A DNA stretch of 64,000 nucleotides, taken from positions 40,088 to 104,087 of the forward strand of contig CAVXNR010000014.1 of the NCBI GenBank assembly GCA_963763095.1, given 5' to 3'. Both the position numbers and the translations under genes were made by a program. The notes beneath the pieces are model-generated. The model ran no database searches and was not told the DNA's origin. It worked only from the letters and a program-made list of their open reading frames with translations. Of this stretch, positions 17,721 through 26,410 are shown one piece after another (the stretch's first letter is position 1; the number at the start of each line of letters is the position of its first letter). Source of the stretch: CAVUCH01 sp963763095 (lineage in GTDB: Bacteria > Acidobacteriota > Vicinamibacteria > Vicinamibacterales > JAENWD01).

Positions 17721-19070
17721 CGCCGCGACCGCCGGCGCGTGCCTGGCCAGGCCGACGAGCTTCATCGCTGCGGGGATCGCCGCATTTCGCATGAACAGGT
17801 CCCAGACGCGCCCCGAGCGGAGGTTTTCCACGCTGAGCAGCGTGATCCCGAGATCGATCCCGATCACATCGGGGTTCACCCAGCCATCGATGGGGTGGAA
17901 TGCGTCGGCAAAGCCGTAGCGCCCGTAGATGCGATCGCCGAACCGCCGGCGCAGCTCACGCACGGCGGGTAGAGTAATGTCAGGCGCGAGCATCAGCGAG
18001 CCGGCCGCCGCGCAGGGCACTACGGTTCCGTCAATCGCCTCGTGGCGCGGCGGCCCGCCCCAGGCCACGTAGCCGCGGCGGCTGTCGGAGGACGTGATGC
18101 CCCATACCTGGTCCGTGTAACCCGGAAACTCGCCACCGAGCGTCAAACAGAACGCCTTGTGCGCGCGGGTCGCCTCGACCGAGTTCTCCCACCACTCGGT
18201 GTACGGCGGCTCACGTTCCCGCCACCCGCGGAAATCCACCCAGGCATGAGAGAACTGATGCACGAACAGCGGCGGCGGCCCGCCGATGAACGAGTGCCCC
18301 TCGAACCTGATGGTGGGGCGCCGCCACGCACGCCAGGACGCCGCAGGAATCGAATGCGTGGGTGATGCCACGGCGAGCAGGTACAAGATCGTCAGCTCGC
18401 AGTAGTGATCCCAGCGCGATTCGAGAAAGCCTGCCTCCGGCTTCCAGCCGTGGGACAGCAGCAGCGGATCACCCGCGAGCATCCACCTGAAGTCGACGCG
18501 GCGATAGATCAAGTCGGCGAGGCCGGCGATCTCCGCCTCGGTAGAGAAGCACTGGCGCACCGTCAGCACGCCCGCCAGGAGCAGCGCCGTGTCGATCGAG
18601 GACAGCTCGCTGGCCCACTCGCGCGCGCCCGTGCGGAGGTTGATGAAATGGTAGAACCAGCCGTGCTGGTTTGCGATTCGATGCGCGAAGAAGCGTAACG
18701 TGGTGCGCGCGCGGTCGACAGCCGAGGTCCGCGGAACCCACCCACGCTCGGCGGCTATGCAGAGCCCGGTCAGGCCGAAGCCGACTGACGCAATGCTCCC
18801 GACATCACGTGCGGTCCCGGGTACCGGCGTTCCGTCGGTGCGTGCGCGGTCCCGTACGATCCCCGTGGTCTGATCCGCCTGCTCCCAGAAGAACAGAAAC
18901 GAGCGCTTCGACAGGTCCTCGAGGAGCGCATCGTCCTCTGCCGAGACACTTGGATGTCGAGCTTCGGCCGTGCCCGTGCCCGCCGCGCGCCCGCCGCGGG
19001 CGCAGCCGCTATGCGAGAGCACACTGACACACAACGCGAGGGCGAGGTACGTTGTAACCGTGCGGCGCAC
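17682..19070 (-). CDS. Glycoamylase-like lipoprotein
   Basis: 462 residues with a lipoprotein signal (lipobox LSHSGC, Cys23), so membrane-anchored and exported. The catalytic domain is the glycoamylase-like family (PF10091 type): SKRSFLFFWEQADQTTGIVRDRA near the start, DVGSIASVGFGLTGL, ELSSIDTALLLAGVL, SHAWVDFRGW, WGITSSDSRRGYVAWGG and the closing YGFADAFHP...IGIDLGITLLSVENLRSGRVWDLFM. The family is linked to beta- or alpha-glucan hydrolysis. The last 15 residues or so fall on the SDR fossil and do not look native. It is divergent from the related gene pair at 19440-21643. Confidence 0.88.
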   Translation of the reverse strand: MRRTVTTYLALALCVSVLSHSGCARGGRAAGTGTAEARHPSVSAEDDALLEDLSKRSFLFFWEQADQTTGIVRDRARTDGTPVPGTARDVGSIASVGFGLTGLCIAAERGWVPRTSAVDRARTTLRFFAHRIANQHGWFYHFINLRTGAREWASELSSIDTALLLAGVLTVRQCFSTEAEIAGLADLIYRRVDFRWMLAGDPLLLSHGWKPEAGFLESRWDHYCELTILYLLAVASPTHSIPAASWRAWRRPTIRFEGHSFIGGPPPLFVHQFSHAWVDFRGWREREPPYTEWWENSVEATRAHKAFCLTLGGEFPGYTDQVWGITSSDSRRGYVAWGGPPRHEAIDGTVVPCAAAGSLMLAPDITLPAVRELRRRFGDRIYGRYGFADAFHPIDGWVNPDVIGIDLGITLLSVENLRSGRVWDLFMRNAAIPAAMKLVGLARHAPAVAAHANHRWPAAPAR

Positions 19071-19350
19071 CCGGCTAGTCTAACGCTCTGTAATCGCCAC
19101 GGCGCTTCGAGGGATCCTTTCTTTGACCTGATATACGGTGGCACGGACGCCCGTTCCAACAACTCGAGTCCAAGAGAGGGCATTTCGCGCCGAAGGGAGA
19201 CGTTCGAAACGCTACGCGGTGGAACTCGTCTTGCTACTGGTCTCCGGGTTCAAAAGGATGCGCTGTGACGGTCGAGCGGCCGAGGCTTAGCGCGCATGAG
19301 ATATCCCACTGCCGCGGTGGCGAGCACAAACGTGGGCGCGCGTGAATGAC

Positions 19351-19434
<84 letters not shown>

Positions 19435-19439
19435 CCCAC

Positions 19440-20384
19440 GTGACGACGAAACGGCACAATCGGACTGCACCGCTCGTGGCTGCGTTCGCCACATGCGTCC
19501 TCACCACAGCGACGGCACACGCGCAGCCGTCGTACGACCGCCACGTCATTTTCGACAACAGCTTGACCCCCGGCGCGTACTTCCGGAGTCAGGGCTCCGC
19601 CGTCTCCCCGAGCGAGCTCGACGTGGTCAACGGAAAATTCCCGGTCGAGCGGTCCCGCTGTGTCTCCCCGCCGAACTGCCTTCGGCTGACGTGGCGAAGC
19701 GCACAGGGTGGCGACTGGAGCATGACGCTCGATCTCACCACGCACTGGGGCCGGCTCAATCGCAACGGTGACACGCTGTCGTTCTGGGCCTACTCGGACC
19801 TGGAGATCCCGGCAGACGCATCACCGCTGATCAACGTCGGCGACGCCGCGGGTGAGGGCAGCCCGTCCATCCGCTTGCTCGGCGCGGAGAAGGTGTTTCC
19901 CGGCGGGAAGTGGGTGCGGGTCCGGCTGCCGTTCGCATCATTCAGATCGAACGTGCAGTCGACCAGCGACGCACGGTTCGATCCCTCTCGTCTGGCCAGA
20001 ATCACGATCGTCCAGGGCCTGGACGAGGGCACCCGGCGGACCCTGTATCTGGATGACGTGAGAATCAGCGACGAGGATGCGGCCAGCGATACGGCTCCAC
20101 CAGCCGCTCCGGCAGGACTGTCGGCCCGGGGGTTCGATCGGCACGTGGACCTCGCGTGGACGCGGAGCGCAGAGCCGGATCTGCTGCACTACAAGATCTA
20201 TCGCTCGGTCGACGGCGGCCCCTACATGCCGATTGCTATTCAGAAAAGTCACCTGACCCGCTATCCGGACTTCCTCGGCGAGAGCGGGAAGACCGCGTCC
20301 TACCGGATCAGCGCAGTGGACACGCGCGACAACGAGTCGCCGCACTCCGCGGCGGTCACGGCATCCACACGTGAGATGAGCTGA
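19440..20384 (+). CDS. Exported carbohydrate-binding-like/fibronectin-III protein, probably the N-terminal part of the next gene
   Basis: 314 residues from GTG 19440 (TGGAG eight bases upstream). The signal peptide ends at TATAHAQ. Residues about 30-210 form a jelly-roll-like carbohydrate-binding region (LRLTWRSAQGGDWSMTLDL, RTLYLDDVRISDE), and about 218-310 a fibronectin type III domain (PAAPAGLSARGFDRHVDLAW, ASYRISAVDTRDNESPHS). The stop falls where a linker to the glycoamylase domain would be expected: in the +1 frame the DNA reads DELVTMVQEASFRYYWD, matching the beginning of that domain in the family. A one-base error would make this and the next entry one exported enzyme. Confidence 0.75.
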   Translation: MTTKRHNRTAPLVAAFATCVLTTATAHAQPSYDRHVIFDNSLTPGAYFRSQGSAVSPSELDVVNGKFPVERSRCVSPPNCLRLTWRSAQGGDWSMTLDLTTHWGRLNRNGDTLSFWAYSDLEIPADASPLINVGDAAGEGSPSIRLLGAEKVFPGGKWVRVRLPFASFRSNVQSTSDARFDPSRLARITIVQGLDEGTRRTLYLDDVRISDEDAASDTAPPAAPAGLSARGFDRHVDLAWTRSAEPDLLHYKIYRSVDGGPYMPIAIQKSHLTRYPDFLGESGKTASYRISAVDTRDNESPHSAAVTASTREMS

Positions 20385-20394
20385 CGATGAGCTG

Positions 20395-21643
20395 GTGACC
20401 ATGGTGCAGGAGGCGAGCTTTCGCTACTACTGGGATGCCGCACACCCGGTGGCGGGCATGGCCATCGAGATCCTGCCTGGGGACGACAACCTGGTCGCGC
20501 TCGGCGCCTCTGGCTTCGGCATCATGGCCATCGTTGCCGGCGTGGATCGGGGATTCGTCACCCGCGCGCAGGGGGCCGAGCGCCTGCTGAAAATCGTGAG
20601 GTTCCTCGCGAAGGCCGATCGCTTCCACGGCGTGTGGCCGCACTTCCTGGACGGCAGGACCGGCAAGACGATCGCGTACTTCGGGAAGTACGACGATGGC
20701 GGCGACCTGGTGGAGACGGCATTTCTCATCCAGGGATTGCTGGTCGCGCGGCAGTATTTCGATGGTGAGACTGCGGGCGAGCGTGAGATCCGGGACACGA
20801 TCACCGGGTTCTGGCGCGCCGTCGAATGGAGCTGGTTCCGCAAGACGCCGGACAGCGAGGTGCTCTACTGGCATTGGTCGCCGAACCACGGCTTCCATAT
20901 CTCGCATCCGCTGATTGGCTGGAACGAGACGATGATCGTGTACCTGCTCGCCATCGCGTCGCCGACCCACCCGGTGCCGGCGTCGATGTACCACACCGGA
21001 TGGGCAGGGCAGTCCGATCTCGCGGTGGAGTACCGGCGCGGGTGGAGCCGAACGACCCAGGGCGACCACTACGTGAACGGGAACTCGTATTACGGCATCA
21101 CGCTCGACGTCGGTGTGGGCTCCGGCGGCGGAGCTGTTCTTCACGCACTTCTCGTTCATGGGGTTCGATCCGCGGGGGAAGCGCGACAAGTACACCAACT
21201 ACTTCGACAACAGCCGCAACATCGCGCGCATCCATCACGCCTACTCGGTGGCGAACCCGCTGAAGCGCGTGGGCTATGGTGCGGATGCGTGGGGGCGATC
21301 GGCAGGCGTGAATGCCGGCAGCGGCCGGCCGACACCCGCCGGCGACAACGGCACGATCACCTGCTCGGCGGCGCTGGCGTCATTTCCCTATACGCCCGAG
21401 GAGTCGATGAAGGCGTTGAAGCACTTCTACCGCGACCTCGGGGATCGGCTGTGGGGCATCTATGGCTTCAGGGACGGCTTCAACGAGACGGAGCAGTGGT
21501 TCGAGGACGTCTACATGGGGCTGAACCAGGCGCCGATCGTGGTGATGATTGAGAACCATCGGACCGGCCTCGTGTGGAAGCTGTTCATGTCGAACCCCGA
21601 GATTGCGCCTGCGCTGGACGCGATTGGGTTCACGCCGGATTGA
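20395..21643 (+). CDS. Glycoamylase-like catalytic domain (frameshifted near 21115)
   Basis: The first part is open from GTG 20395: TMVQEASFRYYWDAAHPVAG, GASGFGIMAIVAGVDRGFV, YDDGGDLVETAFLIQGLL, LIGWNETMIVYLLAIASPTH. Near 21115 the frame moves by +1 and continues as ELFFTHFSFMGFDPRGKRDK, ANPLKRVGYGADAWG and AWKLF-type closing LNQAPIVVMIENHRTGLVWK. Removing one G in GTGTGGGCTCC joins the two as a normal domain of about 415 residues. No signal peptide of its own, which supports fusion to the preceding exported FnIII frame. Paralogue of the lipoprotein at 17682-19070. Likely acts on glucans outside the cytoplasm. Confidence 0.82.
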
Positions 21644-21693
21644 CCGCTTGCCTCTGAGGGGCTGCCGCAGGGGGCGTAGAAGCGGCGCCTCGA

Positions 21694-22113
21694 TCAGGTT
21701 GAGCCCACCGCGAGGGGAATGACCGTCCCGTCCGGTCTTCGCCACGTTGTCCGGAACTCGCGATCATAGGTCCAGATTTTCAGGTTTCTGTCGCGTCCGC
21801 TCAGTACCGCCAGGCACGCGTCGGCCCAGTCCGGTTGGTGGTCCGCGTACTTGACGAGCCAGTCGAGCACCTCCATCCAGAAGGCGCGTTCGTGCGTGAG
21901 CGGGAGCGGTTGGAGGCCCAGGTCGCGCAAGAAGGCTTGCAGCCGCTGCCGCTGGCTCATGTGCGGCAGGTGAAAGCAGGCCTCCGTCAACACCGCCTCA
22001 CATACCGCCAGCTGTTCTGACGCCAGTGACTCCAGGTGTGCGAGCGCGCGCCGATGCTTCGAATCCCGCGCATCGCACAGCGCGACCAATGGCGTGGTGT
22101 CGATGAGGATCAC
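21694..22113 (-). CDS. PIN-domain ribonuclease toxin, VapC-like
   Basis: 139 residues. The PIN fold is shown by the acidic residues in MILIDTTPLVALCDARD, the Glu in VLTEACFHL, and the late acidic pair in DWADACLAVLSGRDRN and WTYDREF. Type II toxins of this family are Mg-dependent RNases. It follows its antitoxin with a 4-nt ATGA overlap, so it is translationally coupled to it, and the pair shares the promoter at 22404-22432. Confidence 0.88.
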   Translation of the reverse strand: MILIDTTPLVALCDARDSKHRRALAHLESLASEQLAVCEAVLTEACFHLPHMSQRQRLQAFLRDLGLQPLPLTHERAFWMEVLDWLVKYADHQPDWADACLAVLSGRDRNLKIWTYDREFRTTWRRPDGTVIPLAVGST

Positions 22114-22397
22114 GGTCGCGTTCGACGCAGCTTGCGAAGAATCGCCGCGCGCGCAGCGCGCCGATCGTGGACGTCGTAGCTACGCGATGCGAGGTCAGGA
22201 GGATCCGGAAACTGCTCGAAGATGCGTCTGACTGTCGTTCGCACATCGGGCGGTGAGTCGGAACGGTGGAGCGCGGCAAAGCGTTCGTCGATCGCCTCAC
22301 GCACCACGTCGGACAGCGTCACGCCGCTCTCACGGAGAGTCTGCGCTTTCCGAAGGCGATCCCCGTCCAGCCGCACATTGATCAGTCGCGAACCCAT
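22110..22397 (-). CDS. Ribbon-helix-helix antitoxin, VapB-like
   Basis: 95 residues. The N-terminal strand and helices (SRLINVRLDGDRLRKAQTLR, VTLSDVVREAIDERFAAL) are a ribbon-helix-helix DNA-binding motif; the C-terminal tail, rich in Arg (RRAARAAILRKLRRTRP), is probably the toxin-binding segment. It should bind the toxin and repress its own promoter. The promoter hexamers end only six bases before this ATG, which suggests a leaderless mRNA. Confidence 0.85.
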   Translation of the reverse strand: MGSRLINVRLDGDRLRKAQTLRESGVTLSDVVREAIDERFAALHRSDSPPDVRTTVRRIFEQFPDPPDLASRSYDVHDRRAARAAILRKLRRTRP

Positions 22398-22403
22398 GCT
22401 GTA

Positions 22404-22432
22404 AAGATACGCGGTATTTACGGCGGTGACAA
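22404..22432 (-). promoter_or_regulatory. Promoter of the vapBC-like operon
   Basis: Minus-strand TTGTCA (22432-22427), 17-bp spacer, TATCTT (22409-22404). The expected start, six to seven bases downstream, coincides with the antitoxin ATG at 22397. No ribosome site can fit in between. Confidence 0.6.
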
Positions 22433-22510
22433 CTCCTCGTCAGAATGGCAGCAACCCGCGCGGGAGCTCGTCGATTTCAGCTGGACCGTCTGTCGCTGGC
22501 AGCTCACGCC

Positions 22511-22610
22511 CGGTCGGGTTTGCACGGCATGTGGGGCAGGGCTTCAGCCCTGCTGACGCGCGGTCGGGTCTGCACGGCATGTGGGGCAGGGCTTCAGCCC
22601 TGCTGACGGC
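22511..22610. repeat. Tandem 50-bp duplication, each unit with one subfamily-A hairpin repeat
   Basis: Positions 22511-22560 and 22561-22610 are the same 50-bp unit with about three differences. Each contains GTGGGGCAGGGCTTCAGCCC plus TGC (22531-22553 and 22581-22603), a 7-bp perfect stem GCAGGGC/GCCCTGC with a TTCA loop preceded by GTGG. The block lies between the antitoxin promoter and the sigma factor gene. Confidence 0.9.
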
Positions 22611-22666
22611 GCCCCCGGCAAACTCCCGATCGGCTGGAAAACGGGCTCCCTAACGCCGGCCCTCCC

Positions 22667-23251
22667 GTGCCGTCTAATCTGCTGACCGTGAACGAGGCCG
22701 ACGCCGCCATCCTGACGCGGGCGAAGTCAGGAAACCGTGAGGCCTTCCGCACCATCGTGGAGCGGCACAGTGCCGGTGTATTCCGGGTGGCCTACCGGCT
22801 GACCCGGAGCGAGCAGGACGCGGAGGACGTGGTGCAGGAGACATTTCTGAAGGCCTATGCGGAGCTGCGAGGGTTCGAGGGCCGCGCCGCCCTCGGAACC
22901 TGGCTGCACCGGATCGCGGCGAACTGCGCCATCGATCTGATCAGGCGCCGGCGCGCGGTGGCAGGCGAGCCATTCGACGCCGAGCCCGCGATCATGCGGG
23001 TGGCGAGCGCCTCCCCGGGTCCGGATCGGCAGGCCGCCGGGCGCGAGATGCGCGAGCACGTGGAGGCCGCGCTCGCGGATCTCACGCCGCTCGAGCGCGC
23101 GGCCTTCACGCTGCGCCACCTGGAAGAGCAGTCGATCGACGAGATCTGCCGGGTGCTCGGGCAGAGCCCCTCGGCAACACGGCACAGCATCTTCCGTGCG
23201 GTGGCGAAGATGCGCCGCAGCCTGGCGCCGCTCGTGGGCGTGCAGCCATGA
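22667..23251 (+). CDS. ECF-type RNA polymerase sigma factor
   Basis: 194 residues from GTG 22667. Region 2 is clear (NREAFRTIVERHSAGVFRVA, SEQDAEDVVQETFLKAY, GTWLHRIAANCAIDLIRRRR) and region 4 has the helix-turn-helix LEEQSIDEICRVLGQSPSAT. It is the first gene of a four-gene chain in which each stop overlaps the next ATG by 4 nt. The next product is a zf-HC2 anti-sigma factor, so this sigma is probably held inactive at the membrane and released by an envelope or redox signal (family knowledge). Confidence 0.93.
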   Translation: MPSNLLTVNEADAAILTRAKSGNREAFRTIVERHSAGVFRVAYRLTRSEQDAEDVVQETFLKAYAELRGFEGRAALGTWLHRIAANCAIDLIRRRRAVAGEPFDAEPAIMRVASASPGPDRQAAGREMREHVEAALADLTPLERAAFTLRHLEEQSIDEICRVLGQSPSATRHSIFRAVAKMRRSLAPLVGVQP

Positions 23252-24027
23252 ATCACATCCACGAGGATCTCCTCATCGCGTTCGTGCTCGATGAGGTTGA
23301 GCCCGGTACACGTGCCGATGCGGAACTCCACCTCGCCGGGTGCGAGCGCTGCCGAACGGATGCGGAGGAGATCCGGCGCGTGCTGCGTGCAGCAGCCAGC
23401 GACGAGGTGCCCGAGCGCGGAGCGGACTACGGTGCCCGCGTGTGGGCGCGCCTCGAACCGCGGCTTCCGGCAGATGAGAGGCGCCGGTCCCGGTGGGCGG
23501 ATGCGCGTCCGTGGCTCGCCGCGGCTGCGGCGGCGCTGCTAGCCGTCTCGGCCTTCGTTATCGGCCGATGGTCTGGCGCGCCGGTAGAGCCGACGCGCGG
23601 CTCTGCCGCTCTCCACGACGTGTCCACTGATCCGCGATCTGTGCGTGAGCGGGTCGTGCTCGCGGCGGTTGGTGACCACTTCGAGCGCGCGGAACGTGCG
23701 CTCGTGGAGCTCGCCCACACGACGGATGAAGGCACGGTGGACATCAGTGCCGAACAGGCGTGGGCGCGGCAGTTGCTCGATGCCAATCGTCTCTATCGGC
23801 AGTCGTTGCAGGATCCCGCGTCGCCTGCCCTTTCCGATCTGCTCGGCGAGCTGGAGCCGATTCTGCTGGAGCTCGTCAACAGCCCGAGCCGGCTCTCGGA
23901 GCCAGAGCTTCGCGCGCTGCAGGCGCGCATCGAAGAACGAAGCCTCGTATTCAAGCTGCGCGTCACCGGCGCGCAGATGCGGGCGCGACAGCGCACGCTG
24001 TTTCACAAGGGAGAACCCACATCATGA
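23248..24027 (+). CDS. zf-HC2 membrane anti-sigma factor
   Basis: 259 residues. Zinc-binding anti-sigma domain at the N-terminus with the H-x3-C-x2-C motif in ELHLAGCERCRTD. One membrane helix follows at about residue 90-108 (LAAAAAALLAVSAFVIGRW). The C-terminal periplasmic part is alpha-helical, with a repeated Leu/Glu-rich pattern (LSDLLGELEPILLELVN, LRALQARIEERSLVFKLR), likely a coiled coil that senses or relays a signal. ATGA overlaps on both sides tie it to the sigma factor and to the HEAT-repeat protein. Confidence 0.88.
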   Translation: MNHIHEDLLIAFVLDEVEPGTRADAELHLAGCERCRTDAEEIRRVLRAAASDEVPERGADYGARVWARLEPRLPADERRRSRWADARPWLAAAAAALLAVSAFVIGRWSGAPVEPTRGSAALHDVSTDPRSVRERVVLAAVGDHFERAERALVELAHTTDEGTVDISAEQAWARQLLDANRLYRQSLQDPASPALSDLLGELEPILLELVNSPSRLSEPELRALQARIEERSLVFKLRVTGAQMRARQRTLFHKGEPTS

Positions 24028-25223
24028 TCGCCGAGGTCACGCTGATACTTGCCCTCGCAGGCGCCGCGCACGGGTCAGCACTCATACCGGAGTCGACCGA
24101 TGAAGCACAGTCGCAGGAGGGAACGCTGTACGCCCGGGGCACTGCAGCGCTCGACAAGCGCGACTGGGGGACCGCCGCGACCACCTTTGAGCAGGCAGCC
24201 ACGCTCAAGGGCGAGCGTGCGGACGCCGCTCTCTACTGGCGGGCGTACGCGCTCCACAAGAGCGGCCGCCGGGAGGACGCCTTGCAAGCCCTCGCCGCGC
24301 TCAGGTCGGCCTACCCACGCAGCCGCTGGATGAAGGATGCCGCCGCGCTCGACCTCGAGATCCGGCAGGCGAGCGGCCAGGCGCCCGCCCCTGCCGCGGA
24401 AGGCTCCGACGACCTCAAACTGCTGGCTCTCGGCGGGCTGATGAACGCCGACCCCGCCCGCGCATTGCCGCTGATCAAGCAGATGCTGGCACGGTCACCG
24501 ACACAGACCGTGCGTGACCGCGCGATGTTCGTCCTGGCACAGAGCGGTTCGCCTGAGGCGCGTGAGGTGCTCATGCAGATGGCTCGGGGCGGCGCAGACG
24601 TGGAGACGCAGGTCACGGCGATTCGCTACGTCGGGCTGTTCGGGGGCCAGGACAGCCGGCAGTCGCTCGTGGACATCTACTCCGGCACTCAGAACCCCGA
24701 GGCGCGCAAGGCGGTGCTGACGGGGCTCATGGTTGCCGGTGCGCGTGAGCAGCTCGCCGCGATTGCGCGGACCGAGACGGCGCCGGAGCTCCGTCGTGAA
24801 GCCATCAACCAGCTTGGCGTGTCGGGGGCACGAGCGGAGCTCGAGCAGCTGTATCAGCAGGACAAGAGCCCCGACGCGCGGCGCGCCGTCATCAACGCCC
24901 TCTTCGTCAGCGGCGCCGTGGATCAGATGACGGCCCTCGCGACCAAAGAGACCGACCCTGAGCTTCGGCGCGAAGCCGTGCAGCGACTGGGCCTCATGGG
25001 CAAGGAGACAGCGCCGACGCTGAAATCGATTTACGGGAGCGAGCGTGACCCCCGCGTGAAGGCGGCGGTGCTGCACGCGTACTTCGTCCAGGGCAACGCG
25101 ACGGCGCTCATCGAGATTGCGCGCCAGGAGCAGGACCCCGAGCGGAAGAAGGAGGCGGTGCAGATGCTCTCCCTCATGCATTCGAAGGAAGCAACGGATT
25201 ACATGCTGGAGCTGCTGAAATGA
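24024..25223 (+). CDS. Exported TPR/HEAT-repeat protein (sigma operon gene 3)
   Basis: 399 residues from ATG 24024, which overlaps the anti-sigma stop. A short export signal (MIAEVTLILALAGAAHGSA) precedes a TPR-like pair (ALYWRAYALHKSGRREDALQ), and from about residue 120 an array of HEAT-like units of roughly 30 residues, each with PELRREAINQLGVSG-type helices. It probably is a scaffold or sensor in the periplasm acting on the anti-sigma factor; that is inferred from the operon only. Overlaps gene 4 by ATGA. Confidence 0.85.
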   Translation: MIAEVTLILALAGAAHGSALIPESTDEAQSQEGTLYARGTAALDKRDWGTAATTFEQAATLKGERADAALYWRAYALHKSGRREDALQALAALRSAYPRSRWMKDAAALDLEIRQASGQAPAPAAEGSDDLKLLALGGLMNADPARALPLIKQMLARSPTQTVRDRAMFVLAQSGSPEAREVLMQMARGGADVETQVTAIRYVGLFGGQDSRQSLVDIYSGTQNPEARKAVLTGLMVAGAREQLAAIARTETAPELRREAINQLGVSGARAELEQLYQQDKSPDARRAVINALFVSGAVDQMTALATKETDPELRREAVQRLGLMGKETAPTLKSIYGSERDPRVKAAVLHAYFVQGNATALIEIARQEQDPERKKEAVQMLSLMHSKEATDYMLELLK

Positions 25224-26396
25224 ACATCCGGCGTTTCATCGTCGTGGGCATCTACTGCGTCTGCGTGGCGTTCGGCGGGTTCGCCGGGGGGGCGGGAGCG
25301 CCCGTGGGCGCCTCCCCGTTCGCGAGTGCGCAGGCGCCGGCCTCGCAATCCGAGGCACCCGGACCGCAGTCGGCGGATGCGCTGCCGGTGCGGTCCACGC
25401 GGCTCGAGCGTCGGGAGGCCGCGGGGGGCTTACAGCCGGTCGTGGCGGCAATCGCAGCACGTGAGCGCGCCACTGCCTGGCTTGCGTGGACGGTGCCGGC
25501 TGTCGCCCGGTCCCACCATCGATCCGACTCGCCCGAAGGCGGTTGGCAGAGAGACGTTGCCGGGTGTGTGCTCGACGACGAGGGCCGGTTCCAGAACGGG
25601 AGCTCGACGAGAGACGACACCACGGCGCTCGTGGTGCTCGCGCGCCTCGCAGGCGGGGTCATCGATCGAGTGACGTTTACGGACGCGCGCTGCACGGTGC
25701 AGGCAGGCACCCGCACCGTCTACTGGATCGACGGTGTGCGTCCCGCCGACAGCGTGACCCTGCTCGAGCAGATCGTTCGGCGTGACACGTCGGAAGCGCC
25801 GCAGCGCGAGCATGCCGCGGGCGCGCCGGATCGGGCGAGAAGCGGCGCGCTCGCGGTGATCGCGCTGACGGATGACCCCTCGTCCGATCGCGTGCTCGAG
25901 GGGTTCGTGGCACCGGAGATCTCATCCACCGTCCGGCGCGATGCCGCATTCTGGCTGGGCGCCGCGCGCGGCGCTGCGGGTGCCGCAGGTGGTCGATCGG
26001 CTGTCGCGCACGGACCGCGACGAGAGTTTTCGGGAGCACCTCACGTTCGTGCTCACGCTGACCGGTGATGCCGGCATTGACCGCCTGGTCGACCTGGCGC
26101 GACACGACGCCTCTTCGCGCGTGCGCGGCCAGGCCCTCTTCTGGGTGGCCCAGAAGGCGGGCGAGCGGGCGGTCGGCACCCTGGCGGGCGCGGTGGACGA
26201 TGATCCGGACGTGGAGGTGCGGAAGCGCGCGGTATTCGCCATCAGCCAGCTGCCCAGGGATGAAGGCGTGCCGAAGCTCATTGCGCTCGCTGGCACACAC
26301 CGCGACCGGGAGGTGCGCAAGCAGGCCATGTTCTGGCTCGGGCAGACCGGCGACGCACGCGCGCTGGCGTTCTTCGAGCAGGTGCTCGGGCGGTAG
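25220..26396 (+). CDS. Exported HEAT-repeat protein (sigma operon gene 4; frameshifted near 25975)
   Basis: Begins MNIRRFIVVGIYCVCVAFGG, a signal peptide, followed by a domain without recognised family to about residue 230 (includes WQRDVAGCVLDDEGRFQNGS and a Cys in FTDARCTVQAGTRTVYWIDG), then HEAT-like units. Near 25975 the frame shifts by +1: FWLGAARG continues as LRVPQVVDRLSRTDRDESFR, LDARHDAS-like repeats and VRKQAMFWLGQTGDARALAF. The break lies in a GCGCGCGGCG run and one extra G would explain it. Intact length would be about 391 residues. It is the last gene of the sigma operon; the glycosylase starts 14 bp later. Confidence 0.8.
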
Positions 26397-26410
26397 TATG
26401 TGCGGGCGCT

